Assembly: GCF_002812205.1 (NCBI RefSeq)
Contig: NZ_NPEA01000002.1
Span: 1 to 64,000 of the forward strand
Reading direction: 5' to 3'
DNA length: 64,000 nt
From: Leptospira neocaledonica
GTDB lineage: Bacteria > Spirochaetota > Leptospiria > Leptospirales > Leptospiraceae
Shown here: positions 35,684 through 46,087 of the stretch, piece after piece
Layout of the letters: each line of letters begins with the position of its first letter
Numbering within the stretch: position 1 is the first letter of the stretch
Notes under the pieces: generated by a model
Database searches by the model: none
Seen by the model: only the letters and a program-made list of their open reading frames with translations
What the model was told of the DNA's origin: nothing
Position numbers and translations under genes: made by a program

Positions 35684-37744
35684 TTATTTTTCTTTTTGTT
35701 TTTTGTCCGAGTCCGAACTGCTTCCGCCGAATAGACCGGTAACACCATCCCAAAGGTCTCGGACATATTCTCCAATCACGGACCCTGCCACACCACCTGC
35801 GTAAGGTCCACCTAAAGGGATGAGATAAGGTCCTAACAATGTCATACCTGTATACACGCTACCGAGCCAAATAGGATCCACATAGGGTATACTTTTTCCG
35901 AATGTTCCGGCATAGATAATTGGAATATGTAAACCTTTACCGATGTATTTTCCACCTAAACGAAGATGGAGTCTCATATCAATTTTCTGATCGAAACCAA
36001 CGGTTCCTTTTCCATCCACATCCATTCCGCTGTTCTCGATTTCCAGCTTCATGTTGGGGAAATACATTTCGTTACCTGAAATTTTTACATCGGATTTAAG
36101 AGATACAAATTTCAATTCTCTTCCATCTACACCCTTGAACGCGATAATTTTACCTAGGGTGTTTAGAACTGGAACCATGAAGTTTGCGTAACCGACTAAC
36201 TCTCCGTTTTTGATCGTGATATTTCCGATTCCTTTCATGTTTGCGAAAAGTTCCGTCACTGAATCCCTGGAATGATTTCTGATCTGTGTTTCAAAGGAGA
36301 ACCAGCTAGATAGTTCTCCTTCCATAATTTTTTCGGACAAGTAAGGAAGAAGAACCTTATCCACTTGGAGTCTATGCGCGTCTCCTTCTACTTCTATCTT
36401 AGGGATATCGGGATATATTTTGGCTTTTCCTAATATTTCGCCATTATAGATATACGCATGGAAATTCGGGATAGAAAGCAGTGGATCCACATACTTTGCT
36501 TCCATTTTGATATGAGCGAATCTATGTTTGAATGCGAAAATATTATTTAATTCTCCTGTAAAATAGAAGATACCTGGCGGAGAATTCGGATCGTAAAGAT
36601 CTTCTCGGACCTGGAATAATTTTCCAAGTTTTAAAAGATTATGATAATCTCCGTAGTCTGCTTTGATATCGAACTGGCCTAAACTTCTATTTTTCCAGTT
36701 CACACTTCCTTTTGCGGTGGCTTTTGCTACCCCTTCCCAAACTGCTTCTATAAAAGGAAAAGCTATCTTTTTATTGATTAAGTCCAGATCGAAGTCTACA
36801 TTCAATCTGATATTTCCGAAAGGAAGTCCTCCTTTATATGCAAGATCTTTAATCTGGTTTCGCACCTTGAATTTGAAGATGGTGCCTTCTTCCTTTAGTA
36901 TTTCCGTTCGGCCTGAAAGTTTTGTTTTGGAGAAATCGCCTGCCGGGAATATGTGGAATAGATCTCTTAGCAAAGAAAGCGACAATTCTTCCGTTTTTAA
37001 GATTGCACTAAATTGTAATTTTTCCCAATTTATAGGGAAGTTTTGCAAACCACCCGTCATTTCTAGATCAATGGGTTGATCGTCTATTCTGCCCTGAAAT
37101 AAAAGATCCACATCCTTTCCGTAAAAAGAAACGGAGACCTGGGACTTTTTGAAATACACAATATATTTTCTGTCGTGACTTTGTTCGTTGTATTCTAATG
37201 TGAAATTATCTATTTCGATATTTTTCAGACTGATCGCAAAAAAGTCTTCGGTAGAAAATCCGATCCGAGAATTAACGTCATCCAAAAGTTCTTTTACGTT
37301 ACTCTTTTGTTCCGTTTCCTTCTTCTTTCCATTCAAATATTCTACTATGTCGAAAGATCCGTCCTTTCTTCTTTCTAAGTGAAGGGATCCTCCGTTGATG
37401 GAAATATCTCGAATCTCTATCACTCTTTTGATAAGACCAAACCAGGAAATATCTATATCTACTTTATCGCTGACAGCAATTAATACATTGTCTTTTCGGA
37501 TTTCGATTTGATTTAGCTCGATACCAGGAAAAGGAAGAAGATACAGATCCGAATCTGCAACTTTAATGTCCAAACCTGTGGAACTTCTGAGGCGGTCTAG
37601 TATAAATTCTTTATAAACGTCTTTTCTTTGAGAGAAAGGAATATAAACGACCAGTACGAATAATAATACAAAAAACCCGAGCGCGGAAATATAACGGATC
37701 TTATTCTCTTCTAAGTACCGATTGACTACATCCCAGGAACGCAT
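35684..37744 (-). CDS. AsmA-family envelope protein
   Basis: A 686-residue protein with one N-terminal membrane anchor (~18-38) and a long periplasmic beta-rich part. N-terminal pattern: LDIKVADSDLYLLPFPGIELNQIEI (AsmA domain). Near 560-640 is the C-terminal AsmA_2 region (GRELKFVSLKSDVKISGNEMYFPNMKL). AsmA-like proteins form groove-shaped lipid-transfer bridges between inner and outer membrane in the family. It starts one base after the stop of the OppF-type ATPase gene, so it is the last gene of that operon. Relation to the transporter is unclear. Confidence 0.85.
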   Translation of the reverse strand: MRSWDVVNRYLEENKIRYISALGFFVLLFVLVVYIPFSQRKDVYKEFILDRLRSSTGLDIKVADSDLYLLPFPGIELNQIEIRKDNVLIAVSDKVDIDISWFGLIKRVIEIRDISINGGSLHLERRKDGSFDIVEYLNGKKKETEQKSNVKELLDDVNSRIGFSTEDFFAISLKNIEIDNFTLEYNEQSHDRKYIVYFKKSQVSVSFYGKDVDLLFQGRIDDQPIDLEMTGGLQNFPINWEKLQFSAILKTEELSLSLLRDLFHIFPAGDFSKTKLSGRTEILKEEGTIFKFKVRNQIKDLAYKGGLPFGNIRLNVDFDLDLINKKIAFPFIEAVWEGVAKATAKGSVNWKNRSLGQFDIKADYGDYHNLLKLGKLFQVREDLYDPNSPPGIFYFTGELNNIFAFKHRFAHIKMEAKYVDPLLSIPNFHAYIYNGEILGKAKIYPDIPKIEVEGDAHRLQVDKVLLPYLSEKIMEGELSSWFSFETQIRNHSRDSVTELFANMKGIGNITIKNGELVGYANFMVPVLNTLGKIIAFKGVDGRELKFVSLKSDVKISGNEMYFPNMKLEIENSGMDVDGKGTVGFDQKIDMRLHLRLGGKYIGKGLHIPIIYAGTFGKSIPYVDPIWLGSVYTGMTLLGPYLIPLGGPYAGGVAGSVIGEYVRDLWDGVTGLFGGSSSDSDKKQKEK

Positions 37745-37745
37745 C

Positions 37746-38708
37746 TTATTTTCCGTCCGGAAAATGACAATAGGACTTATGACCTTCGCCTAGATCCTTC
37801 CATTCCGGTGTTTTTTCCGAACAGATTTCTTTTGCGATTGGACAACGAGTATGGAAATGGCAACCATTAGGTTTTCTTAAAATACTAGGCACTTCCCCTT
37901 GTAGCGGAGTTTTTCGAACTTTACGATTTTCTACTTCGAATATAGCTCCGAATAGGGCCTTTGTATAAGGATGAGAAGGTTTTTCTGCGATTTGGGTTTT
38001 GGTGCCTATCTCTACGATTTTTCCCAAATACATGACTGCAATTTTGTCTGAGATGGATTTTACGATTCCCAAGTCATGAGAGATAAATAAATAGGAAAGT
38101 CCGAAATCCGCTTTCAGTTTTTGTAATAGAAGAAGTACTTGAGCCTGGTTGGATACGTCCAAAGCGGAGACAGCTTCATCAAAAAGTATAAATTCAGGTT
38201 TTAAGATCAAAGCCCTTGCAATCGCTATTCTTTGTCTTTGTCCTCCGGAAAATTCATGAGGATATCTGCTTAGGATATCCGGAGCTAATCCTACTTTTTC
38301 AAGGATTTCTGCGGCTTCTTTCTCCGCCTGTTCATCTGTATAATTTTCGTGGATAAAAAGTCCCTCGGTCAAAATATCCTTAATATTCCTTCTCGGATTT
38401 AAAGAAGAATAAGGATCTTGGAATACGATCTGGATCTGCTTTCTGAGAGGCAAAAATTCTTTTTCTTTTAGATCTAAGATCTCATTTCCCTTGAAAAATA
38501 TGGAACCGGAATCTGATTTGAGAAGTTTGAGTATTGCTCTGCCTAAAGTGGATTTCCCGCAGCCGGATTCTCCAACTAAGCTGAATGTTTCTCCTTCTTC
38601 CATTTCTAGGTTTACATCTTCTACCGCTTTGATTACGGATTTTCTTGTGCCGAAAAAACTTTCTTTTCCGTAGCTTACGTTCAGATCTTTAATTTCTAAA
38701 AGTTTCAT
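37746..38708 (-). CDS. Peptide-type ABC transporter ATP-binding protein (OppF-like)
   Basis: A 320-residue ATPase. Walker [10 protein letters not shown] (near 43), Q-loop, signature [10 protein letters not shown], Walker [12 protein letters not shown] and the switch His in FISHDLG. The C-terminal oligopeptide-transporter extension has the Cys pattern GCHFHTRCP...C near 290. Its start overlaps the previous ATPase stop by four bases. Together with the OppD-type gene it would replace the fused YejF of enterobacteria. Confidence 0.93.
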   Translation of the reverse strand: MKLLEIKDLNVSYGKESFFGTRKSVIKAVEDVNLEMEEGETFSLVGESGCGKSTLGRAILKLLKSDSGSIFFKGNEILDLKEKEFLPLRKQIQIVFQDPYSSLNPRRNIKDILTEGLFIHENYTDEQAEKEAAEILEKVGLAPDILSRYPHEFSGGQRQRIAIARALILKPEFILFDEAVSALDVSNQAQVLLLLQKLKADFGLSYLFISHDLGIVKSISDKIAVMYLGKIVEIGTKTQIAEKPSHPYTKALFGAIFEVENRKVRKTPLQGEVPSILRKPNGCHFHTRCPIAKEICSEKTPEWKDLGEGHKSYCHFPDGK

Positions 38709-39697
38709 CCCGCGAGCTCCTTCTTCTCATTTAAGAAACATGCGGAAAGGTGTCCGGATTCATTTGTATTTTTTAATATAGGCTTTGTTGTTTTACAGTG
38801 AGAAAATACAAAATCGCATCTATCCGAGTAATGACAACCTTTAGGATAATTTCCCGGAGAAGGTAATCTGCCTTCTATCGGTTTAAAAATCCCTGTCTCG
38901 GAAAAATGAGAAGGTAAAGAATCCAAAAGATCTTTTGTATAAGGATGATTCGGTTCGTCCAAAACCTGGTCCACTGTTCCCAACTCGGCGATCCTTCCCG
39001 CATATAATACGCAGATCCGGTCAGCGATATGACTGACCAAACCGAAATCGTGAGAGATGAATAATACGGATAAGTTCATCTGTTCTTTCAGTTTCAGTAG
39101 GAGTTCCACCAATTGAGCCTGGACTGTAACGTCCAAAGCGGAAGTAGGTTCATCTGCGATCAATAATTCCGGATCGCACATCAATGCCATCCCGATCCCG
39201 ACCCTTTGTAAGATCCCGCCACTTAACTGATGAGGATAACAATTCATCCTTAATTTTATGTCTGTAATTCCGACTGCTCCTAGAAGATATTCGGCTTTAT
39301 CTTCCGCTTCTTTACGGGTCCCGAGTCCATGTTCTAAAAATCCTTCCGTCATTTGATCTTTTATTTTACTCAAAGGATTTAAAGCGGAGAAGGGTTCCTG
39401 AAAGACGTATGAGATTTTTTTTCCTCGGATCCTTCTTAAAGTTTCGAAGTCTGTTTGAAGAAGGTCCGTTCCTTGGAATAAAACTTTTCCATTCGAGTAT
39501 CTGAAAGATTCGCGAGGAAGTAATTTTGTGATTGCGGCGGAGCATACAGATTTTCCACAACCGGATTCTCCTACGAGAGCAAGAACTTCTCCCTTACGGA
39601 TCTCGAAGTTAATCTCTTCTAATAATGGTACGAACTTTCCTTCTTTGGAAAGTTCTAAATTCAAGTTGGATACTTGGAGAATAGCTTCCGAATTCAT
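38705..39697 (-). CDS. Peptide-type ABC transporter ATP-binding protein (OppD-like)
   Basis: A 330-residue ATPase. Walker [10 protein letters not shown] (~43-51), signature [11 protein letters not shown], Walker [12 protein letters not shown], switch FISHDFG and a C-terminal cysteine-rich oligopeptide extension (GCHYSDRC...C near 290). Four-base overlaps on both sides place it in the permease operon. Import of peptides or peptide-like compounds. Confidence 0.93.
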   Translation of the reverse strand: MNSEAILQVSNLNLELSKEGKFVPLLEEINFEIRKGEVLALVGESGCGKSVCSAAITKLLPRESFRYSNGKVLFQGTDLLQTDFETLRRIRGKKISYVFQEPFSALNPLSKIKDQMTEGFLEHGLGTRKEAEDKAEYLLGAVGITDIKLRMNCYPHQLSGGILQRVGIGMALMCDPELLIADEPTSALDVTVQAQLVELLLKLKEQMNLSVLFISHDFGLVSHIADRICVLYAGRIAELGTVDQVLDEPNHPYTKDLLDSLPSHFSETGIFKPIEGRLPSPGNYPKGCHYSDRCDFVFSHCKTTKPILKNTNESGHLSACFLNEKKELAG

Positions 39698-40734
39698 TCG
39701 TACGTTACCTTCTCCTTAGAATCAAAAGAATCACGTATACCTTCTCCTATAAAAGAAGAAAGTAGAATCGTTGCAGCCAAAGATAAAGATGGAAAAGCGA
39801 TCAACCACCAAGCTCTGAGATTGTCTCTTCCTTGGCTAATCATCTCGCCCCAAGAAGGATTCGGTGCGGGAATTCCATAACCTAAAAAGTCTAGAGCGCT
39901 TAGGATGGAGATCGAACTAATGAGTGCAAAAGGTAAGAAGGTCACAAGTGGAGTGATCGCATTCGGGAGAATATGATTTTTCATGATACTCCAAGAGCTA
40001 GCACCTAACGCTTTTGCAGCGTCCACGTATGTGAGAGACTTGGATCTGTAAAATTCTCCTCTCATATACATGCTGATCCCGATCCAACTCAATGCGGAAT
40101 AAGTGATACCTAATACGATAAATCCTCTTCCGAAAAAAGAACCCATAATAAGGATCAAATATAAGAACGGGATGGCAGATAAAATTTCTATGATCCTTTG
40201 CAAAATGATATCAGTTCTTCTTCCGTAATATCCTTGGATCCCTCCTATGATTGTTCCGAAAATAAATTCTATAAATACTAGAATAAGTCCGAAACTCATG
40301 GAATTTCTATAGGCATAAAAGATCCGAGTGAACACGTCTCTACCCCTGTCATCCGTTCCGAGCCAATGTTTTAGACTAGGAGAAGAAGGTGGATTTTCAT
40401 CGTCTTCGATAGTTTCTAAATTATCTTCGTTGTATCCGTAAGGGACCGGAGGAAATAAGATCCAGTTATCATCGTCTTCTTCGAAATCTTCCCTAAATTT
40501 TAATTTTTTATAATTTATAGGAGAATATTCCGACCCGCCAAAATCCTTATCAGTGTAACGAAAGAAGATGGGAAATTTCCAAGAATCATCATATGAAACG
40601 ATCCAAGGTTGGTTGTTTGCAAGTATAGGAGCAAATAAAGAAATGATATAAGAGGTTCCTAAAATCCAAAGAGAGATCCAGGCCTTTGTATTGGATCTGA
40701 ACTTTTCGAATCTTCTTTTAGTTAGAGAGTTCAT
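39694..40734 (-). CDS. yejE: ABC transporter permease, YejE-like
   Basis: A 346-residue inner-membrane permease with six membrane segments. Between the first and second segments is an ~85-residue periplasmic loop including [12 protein letters not shown] before the [14 protein letters not shown] motif, a feature of YejE rather than ordinary OppC. The EAA loop ([22 protein letters not shown]) contacts the ATPase. YejABEF imports peptides, including microcin C, in enterobacteria. Substrate here is not known. Confidence 0.88.
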   Translation of the reverse strand: MNSLTKRRFEKFRSNTKAWISLWILGTSYIISLFAPILANNQPWIVSYDDSWKFPIFFRYTDKDFGGSEYSPINYKKLKFREDFEEDDDNWILFPPVPYGYNEDNLETIEDDENPPSSPSLKHWLGTDDRGRDVFTRIFYAYRNSMSFGLILVFIEFIFGTIIGGIQGYYGRRTDIILQRIIEILSAIPFLYLILIMGSFFGRGFIVLGITYSALSWIGISMYMRGEFYRSKSLTYVDAAKALGASSWSIMKNHILPNAITPLVTFLPFALISSISILSALDFLGYGIPAPNPSWGEMISQGRDNLRAWWLIAFPSLSLAATILLSSFIGEGIRDSFDSKEKVTYE

Positions 40735-41744
40735 GCTTCGAAGTTGATCCTAGGGTCGATGATAATGTAACAAAGGTCGGAGAGAATGTTTCCGATTAGG
40801 GACAGAAAACTTTGGATGAGTAAAAGTCCCATCATCAGATTGGTATCCCTTTCCGTCACAGCTTGGAAACTGAGCAGTCCAATTCCATCTATACTGAATA
40901 CCAACTCGATAATCAAAGATCCTGCTAAAACCAAACTTAGATTGGAACCGAATCCTGTCGCGATCGGGATCAAACTGTTTCTAAACGCATGTTTGTAAAT
41001 TGCATCTTTAAAAGATAAACCTTTGGAAATCGCGGTTCTCACATATTCTTTAGAGATTTGATCCAAGAGGGAGTTTTTCATCAAAAGAGTAAGCATCGCA
41101 AAAGAACCGGAAACATAACAAAGCACCGGTAAGAACATATGCTCTGCTCTATCTATGATCTTTTCGAAAAAATCTAGATCATCGTAATTGTCCGAATATT
41201 CGTGGCCTAGAGGAAATATGGAAAATACTTCTCCCGAAGAAAGCAGATATAATAATAACATGGAAAGAGCAAATACGGGGATGGAATATGCAATCAAAAT
41301 GATTATACTTGTACCGCTATCGAATGCTTCTCCGCTTTGGATCGCTTTACGAATTCCTAATGGAATGCAGATCAAATAAGAAATCAAAAATCCGGAAAGA
41401 CCGAATGTGAGAGAAACGGGGATTTTTTCGAAAATCAGTTCGTTTACGGGACGAGAATGTAATCTAGATTCTCCCAGATCTAAACTTGCCACATCCCATA
41501 GCCAGTACAAGTAAGCTACCGGAAGCGGTTTGTCCAAACGAAGTTTTTGTTTTAGGATATCTATTTCTTCGTTATTGATCAGGGAGGATCTGGCCCCGTC
41601 TTCGTTTCCATACCCTCTTAATTTTGCGATCTCTCTCTCTAAGGGACCACCTGGGGCCAAATGGGATAGAATAAATACCAGGAAAGTAATTCCTAGTATT
41701 GTGGGAACGATCAGAAGGATCCTTTTTAAAAAATAATTTTTCAT
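40731..41744 (-). CDS. yejB: ABC transporter permease, YejB-like
   Basis: A 337-residue permease with six transmembrane segments. The [10 protein letters not shown] start, [23 protein letters not shown] and, in the second half, [26 protein letters not shown] with the later [22 protein letters not shown] and DPRINFE match YejB well. It is the first permease of the operon, 103 bases behind the AttH-like gene. No YejA-type binding protein is adjacent, so the solute-binding subunit must lie elsewhere or be missing. Confidence 0.9.
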   Translation of the reverse strand: MKNYFLKRILLIVPTILGITFLVFILSHLAPGGPLEREIAKLRGYGNEDGARSSLINNEEIDILKQKLRLDKPLPVAYLYWLWDVASLDLGESRLHSRPVNELIFEKIPVSLTFGLSGFLISYLICIPLGIRKAIQSGEAFDSGTSIIILIAYSIPVFALSMLLLYLLSSGEVFSIFPLGHEYSDNYDDLDFFEKIIDRAEHMFLPVLCYVSGSFAMLTLLMKNSLLDQISKEYVRTAISKGLSFKDAIYKHAFRNSLIPIATGFGSNLSLVLAGSLIIELVFSIDGIGLLSFQAVTERDTNLMMGLLLIQSFLSLIGNILSDLCYIIIDPRINFEA

Positions 41745-41847
41745 TCGGATTAAAGTCCGTTATTAATCGCAACCCACTTTGGGCATCGAACAATTTTCCA
41801 TACTGTTTGTCAGGGATAAAGGTTTTTTCTCCGGCATAAATGAGCAA

Positions 41848-42957
41848 TTAACGGAAAGGTTTTAGCTCCAGATAACCTTTTCCTTTTACTGATTTTCCTT
41901 CGATATCTCCACCGACTTTGACAGCGCCTTCCCAATAAATTAGTCCAGTGCTAGATCTTGCGTCGAACTCCTGCTCTTCAAATTTGGGCGAGATATTCAA
42001 ATTAAATCGTTCAGAAATTAATTTCCATCGTAATTTGTAAGAATTCCCTGTTTGGTCACTTTTCCAGGTCTTATCTTCCGGGATAAATTTCAGATCGTTC
42101 TCATTTTCTAAAGAACTTACTTTTCCGTCGGGAGAGCGGAAGGTTCCGAAGGTTTCAATATCTCCCGATCTATTCTTAAAATTGAAGGCCATAATATCGG
42201 AACCGTCTTCCATTTGGATACAAATCCAATCCCAGGAAATATCCTTGGAGGAAAGATCGAACACGGCTTCGGTACCTTCTGGGCTACTCCATTCATGGTC
42301 CATCCAGCTTGTACCGGATTTAACATGATATTCTTTTCCTTCCAGATATAGAGAGCCCTTAGTTTCTAAACGAGGAATGCTGTAATAATAAGAGAAAAAT
42401 TTAGGGTTCTTTCTGCTCTTGAGCGATTTTCCGTTTTTGCCGTGAGTGAGAATATTCTTTGCCTTGGTGCTAAGTTCTAATTCCAAACCGAAACCAGAAT
42501 CTGTTCTCGGGAAAGCAGAGATCCTAAAATCCGCGGGACCAGTGACTTCCATACGATAATCCCCGCTCCATAAGTTACTTTTGTCTTGGCCGGCTACACC
42601 ACCCAATTCTCTTTCTATTGTTTGAGAGAACTTATGTTTTTCATCTTCCAGATCCGAGATCGCAAAATGGACTGGGTATAATGCAACTTTAGGCCCAAGG
42701 TAGGCTCGGAAGAAGCTTAACTCATATCCTAATTCTTTACCTTCTTCCGTATCTAAGATCCCTATAAAATAACACCATTCCACTCTATATCCTTTATGGA
42801 AAAAATGATCTTGGGGAAATTTAAAACCATCGGTTTTAGGAGCGGCGAATCCGTTTCCGCTCGAGAGAACGAACATAGATGAGAACAGAACTAAAGCTAG
42901 GATTCCGGAGAATCTACCGGGTCTTGTGACTCTATTTGTTATAAATCGGAAGGGCAT
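41848..42957 (-). CDS. AttH/CrtC-like lipocalin-fold secreted protein
   Basis: A 369-residue exported protein, signal peptide ending GNGFAA at about residue 38. The order of conserved blocks is FPQDHFFHKGYRVEWCYFIG, GYELSFFRAYLG, then SGTSWMDHEWSS and ISWDWICIQMEDGSDIMAFN, ending in a GKGYLELKPF strand: the AttH/carotenoid 1,2-hydratase-like family of double lipocalin domains. No carotenoid gene is near, so the hydratase chemistry is not implied. It precedes the YejBE transporter genes on the same strand and may be part of that operon. Confidence 0.82.
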   Translation of the reverse strand: MPFRFITNRVTRPGRFSGILALVLFSSMFVLSSGNGFAAPKTDGFKFPQDHFFHKGYRVEWCYFIGILDTEEGKELGYELSFFRAYLGPKVALYPVHFAISDLEDEKHKFSQTIERELGGVAGQDKSNLWSGDYRMEVTGPADFRISAFPRTDSGFGLELELSTKAKNILTHGKNGKSLKSRKNPKFFSYYYSIPRLETKGSLYLEGKEYHVKSGTSWMDHEWSSPEGTEAVFDLSSKDISWDWICIQMEDGSDIMAFNFKNRSGDIETFGTFRSPDGKVSSLENENDLKFIPEDKTWKSDQTGNSYKLRWKLISERFNLNISPKFEEQEFDARSSTGLIYWEGAVKVGGDIEGKSVKGKGYLELKPFR

Positions 42958-43135
42958 ATATCGTCCTTTTCATTCTTTCGGAAAAAGTCCTGAGAAATTA
43001 GACCCGACCATGGTTTCTTTTCCTTTTTAAGTATTCAATCGATTCGTTTTTTTATTTTTATATTCGGAGAAGATTTTAAAATTTGGAATAAGACGGGAGA
43101 TCTTCGGATCTGTTTTATACACGGGATTATAGTTT

Positions 43136-44119
43136 ATGGCGAATCCTAAGCCCAGAAGCGAAAGACAAAAAGTCAAAAAATTCCTGCAGTATTTATTCGC
43201 GAGAATATTAGTAGGTACTCTTTCCATTTTCCCTTATGTCCTTAGGGGAAAGATCCTATTTTATATCGTTAGATTCCTGGCCAAAACGACAGGTGCTACA
43301 AGAAAAAGGATCGAAAGACATATTCGGACTGCATTTCCTCAAAAGTCGGAATCGGAAATACAAGATTATATTTTTCATAATCTCAGAAATCTTTCCCATA
43401 TGGCAAATGAGTTCTGTGAAGAACCTAGAATGAACAGAAAGTTTATAGATAAATGGGTAACCTTCTTGCCGGATAAAGAAACTCATACTCGCCTTTTCGA
43501 AAAAGGTGGAATTTTGGTTTTAGGTCATTTGGGAAATTGGGAAACAATGGGAGTTTCTATCTGTTATACGGCTCCTAAAAACGATCTATATGTATTCGCG
43601 AAAAGGCAATCCAATCCTTGGTCAAACGCTTGGATTGAAAAGAACAGAGCTTCTCAAAGGATCAAACTGGTCTACACGGATGAAAGTCCAAGAAAGGCAT
43701 TAACTTTATTGAAACAAGGAAAGTTAGTCGCTTTTATCTCGGATCAGGATGCAGGCAATACCGGATCCTTCTTTCCTTTTTTAGGGAACCTGGCTTCCAC
43801 ATTCTTAGGGCCTGCAACATTCTCCAGAATGACTGATGTACCGATTTTATTCTGCAGTAGCTGGTACGATAAGACCGGAAAATTATATTTTTATGTAGAA
43901 GAATTCAAAAGACCGGATCTGGATCCTAGAAAGGATCCAGAATTATGGGAGAGAGAATTCACTCATAAATGGGTAAAACGTTTGGAAGAAGAAGTCTATA
44001 AACATCCAGGTGATTATTTCTGGTTACATAGACGTTGGCATACCAAACCGGAAAACAAAGAGGAATTAGATAAGTTCTGGAAAGAATTTAAACCTTCTTC
44101 CGAAAGATCTAAGGTTTGA
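43136..44119 (+). CDS. Lipid A-type acyltransferase (LpxL/HtrB-like)
   Basis: A 327-residue membrane-bound acyltransferase. The catalytic motif is HLGNWE with His131 and Glu136 (Hx4E type of LpxL/LpxM), followed by the FISDQDAGNTGSFFPFLG segment typical of secondary lipid A acyltransferases. An N-terminal hydrophobic segment (~20-45) anchors it to the inner membrane. It probably adds a secondary acyl chain to lipid A or a similar lipid. Its stop is directly adjacent to the stop of the opposite-strand sulfatase. Confidence 0.88.
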   Translation: MANPKPRSERQKVKKFLQYLFARILVGTLSIFPYVLRGKILFYIVRFLAKTTGATRKRIERHIRTAFPQKSESEIQDYIFHNLRNLSHMANEFCEEPRMNRKFIDKWVTFLPDKETHTRLFEKGGILVLGHLGNWETMGVSICYTAPKNDLYVFAKRQSNPWSNAWIEKNRASQRIKLVYTDESPRKALTLLKQGKLVAFISDQDAGNTGSFFPFLGNLASTFLGPATFSRMTDVPILFCSSWYDKTGKLYFYVEEFKRPDLDPRKDPELWEREFTHKWVKRLEEEVYKHPGDYFWLHRRWHTKPENKEELDKFWKEFKPSSERSKV

Positions 44120-46087
44120 TCAGAACGCTGCAGGCTTAGAGGAATTTCTTTTTAGCTCCGCAGTTTCTAAATCTGCTTCCGAGGTTTGGTACGGTAAACC
44201 TTGGGAAGTGAATAATTCCACACAAACTCCGCAGTCTTTTACCGCTTCTCTAAAATGAATCTTATTCTCTTCGCTTGCATCCACCCATAGGTCTTTTAAC
44301 TCTTTCGGATCTTTAGAAAGATCGAATAGACGTTCCTTGGAAGGATTAGAATTCATGTTCATTATATAATGATAATTTCCCTTGATATAACTGATCCCAA
44401 CTTTATACAAAGAGATCTCGTTATTATTTGTGATAATGATCCTACGATCACCGTAAATATCTCTGAGCAAGGATTTTCCTTCCAGATTCGCGGTATATTT
44501 TTTAATCGCAGTATTGTTTTCCAGATTTAGAATATCTATGAAAGTTGGGATAAGATCCGTATTTGCTACAGGTCTTTCCGTGTTCCTTCTGATTGCTTGT
44601 AGATTCACGGATTCTTTCAGAGAATTTGGTATGTATACCAACATCGGAATCGCAACGGTCTCTACGTAGTTACTATCAATATGTCCTAGATAATCATGCT
44701 CAAAAAGAGATTCTCCATGATCGGAAGTAAAGATCACCACTGTATTTTCTAAGAAGCCTTCTTTTTTCAGGTAAGCGTATACATCTTCCAAAAGAGAATC
44801 CATGTGGCGAACGGAATTATCGTACTGGTCAGGTACTGAATCGACTGCGAAAAACTTGGATTCTTCCGGAACTATGTATGGAAAGTGATTCGTGTTAAAG
44901 TGCAAAACTCCGGCAAATTTTTTACCTGAGGTTTTAAATCCGGAAAGATGTCTTTTGAATTCTTTTACCGTTTCCCTATCATCAATCCCAATATCATTGA
45001 ATACTTTTAAGCCGCTTTTTTCTTTATCCCAAAGGAAATCGATCTCTGAATTTTTGAAAAATCCTTCGAAGTTGTTCCATTGTAAATTATGACTAGTGAT
45101 ATAGAAGGTCGAAAGTCCTGCAGATTTTCCATACTCCCAGAACAATGGATACGTATGCGTCATCGGAACAGGTTGAGATGGAGAAACCCCGGTTAATATA
45201 CTTGGAAAAGATAAAAGAGTAGAACTGGAATTTGAATACGCCTTTTTGAATAGGAAGTATTGGCTGCGATCCGCTGTCTGAGCGAATTTGGACATGAAAG
45301 GAGTTGTGTTTCTTTCGTAACCGTATACACCTAAACTTCCTTTCCGCAAACTTTCAGTTACTACGAAAAGAACATTAAATCCTGGATTAGAAACTATCTG
45401 AGGAAGTCTTGGCTTGTTCCTGGATTGCAAACCTGCAGATCCTAAACTATCTCCGGTTAGGTGATTGTATAAGTTTCTCCAAACGAATGCGATCGTATTT
45501 GTATCTGAAACATATACTTGATCATTGAATCTGGTATTATTGTGGAGGAATCCACTAATCGCTAAGAATACGATTACCACTCCGATTCGCACTGGTATTT
45601 GGAATCTATACTTTAATGGTTCCTTGGTCGCAGTGAACCAAAGTGAAGCACCTAACACGGTGAAGGTAAGAAGTCCAAAAACTAAAGAAGATTTGGTAAA
45701 TCCTCCTTCTACGATTGTCCAACTGTTCAAAGGTTCATGGAATATAAAAGAGAACACGAAAAAATTAGGCATGATCCCGGTATACGAATAGTAACCGTAG
45801 GAACCTAATAATGTTCCTGTATAAAAAGATAATATAAGTAAGAATACAATATAGTACGTTATTTTATATTTCTGTTGGTATAAAATTCTGAGAAGAATAA
45901 TCGCCGCAGAATACAAAATTACTGAATAGATGAATGAGAGAAAATAAAATGCCCATTGCAAGGGTTTGAACGTAGGCAATATCTCGTCTCTGACAATAAT
46001 GTCTGAAATAAGTATTACTGCGGGTAGAACCCAGACGGAGTAACGGGAGAATATCTCTAGTATATTTTTTTTATTTATAGTTCCCAT
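44120..46087 (-). CDS. Membrane sulfatase-like phosphotransferase
   Basis: A 655-residue enzyme with several N-terminal transmembrane segments (~15-185) and a periplasmic alkaline-phosphatase-superfamily domain (~225-600). FVVTESLRKGSLGVYGYERNTTPFM starts the domain; the nucleophile region is SSSTLLSFPSILTG with a Thr near 290, in the style of EptA-type transferases, and a metal motif FTSDHGES near 460. Could transfer phosphoethanolamine or phosphoglycerol to lipid A or a glycan, which fits its neighbour, the acyltransferase. Function otherwise unknown. Confidence 0.82.
   Translation of the reverse strand: MGTINKKNILEIFSRYSVWVLPAVILISDIIVRDEILPTFKPLQWAFYFLSFIYSVILYSAAIILLRILYQQKYKITYYIVFLLILSFYTGTLLGSYGYYSYTGIMPNFFVFSFIFHEPLNSWTIVEGGFTKSSLVFGLLTFTVLGASLWFTATKEPLKYRFQIPVRIGVVIVFLAISGFLHNNTRFNDQVYVSDTNTIAFVWRNLYNHLTGDSLGSAGLQSRNKPRLPQIVSNPGFNVLFVVTESLRKGSLGVYGYERNTTPFMSKFAQTADRSQYFLFKKAYSNSSSTLLSFPSILTGVSPSQPVPMTHTYPLFWEYGKSAGLSTFYITSHNLQWNNFEGFFKNSEIDFLWDKEKSGLKVFNDIGIDDRETVKEFKRHLSGFKTSGKKFAGVLHFNTNHFPYIVPEESKFFAVDSVPDQYDNSVRHMDSLLEDVYAYLKKEGFLENTVVIFTSDHGESLFEHDYLGHIDSNYVETVAIPMLVYIPNSLKESVNLQAIRRNTERPVANTDLIPTFIDILNLENNTAIKKYTANLEGKSLLRDIYGDRRIIITNNNEISLYKVGISYIKGNYHYIMNMNSNPSKERLFDLSKDPKELKDLWVDASEENKIHFREAVKDCGVCVELFTSQGLPYQTSEADLETAELKRNSSKPAAF

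Noticed and set aside
41572..41847. Minus-strand open frame covering the AttH-yejB gap
   Set aside because: It is out of frame with yejB and has no support from motifs or start signal.
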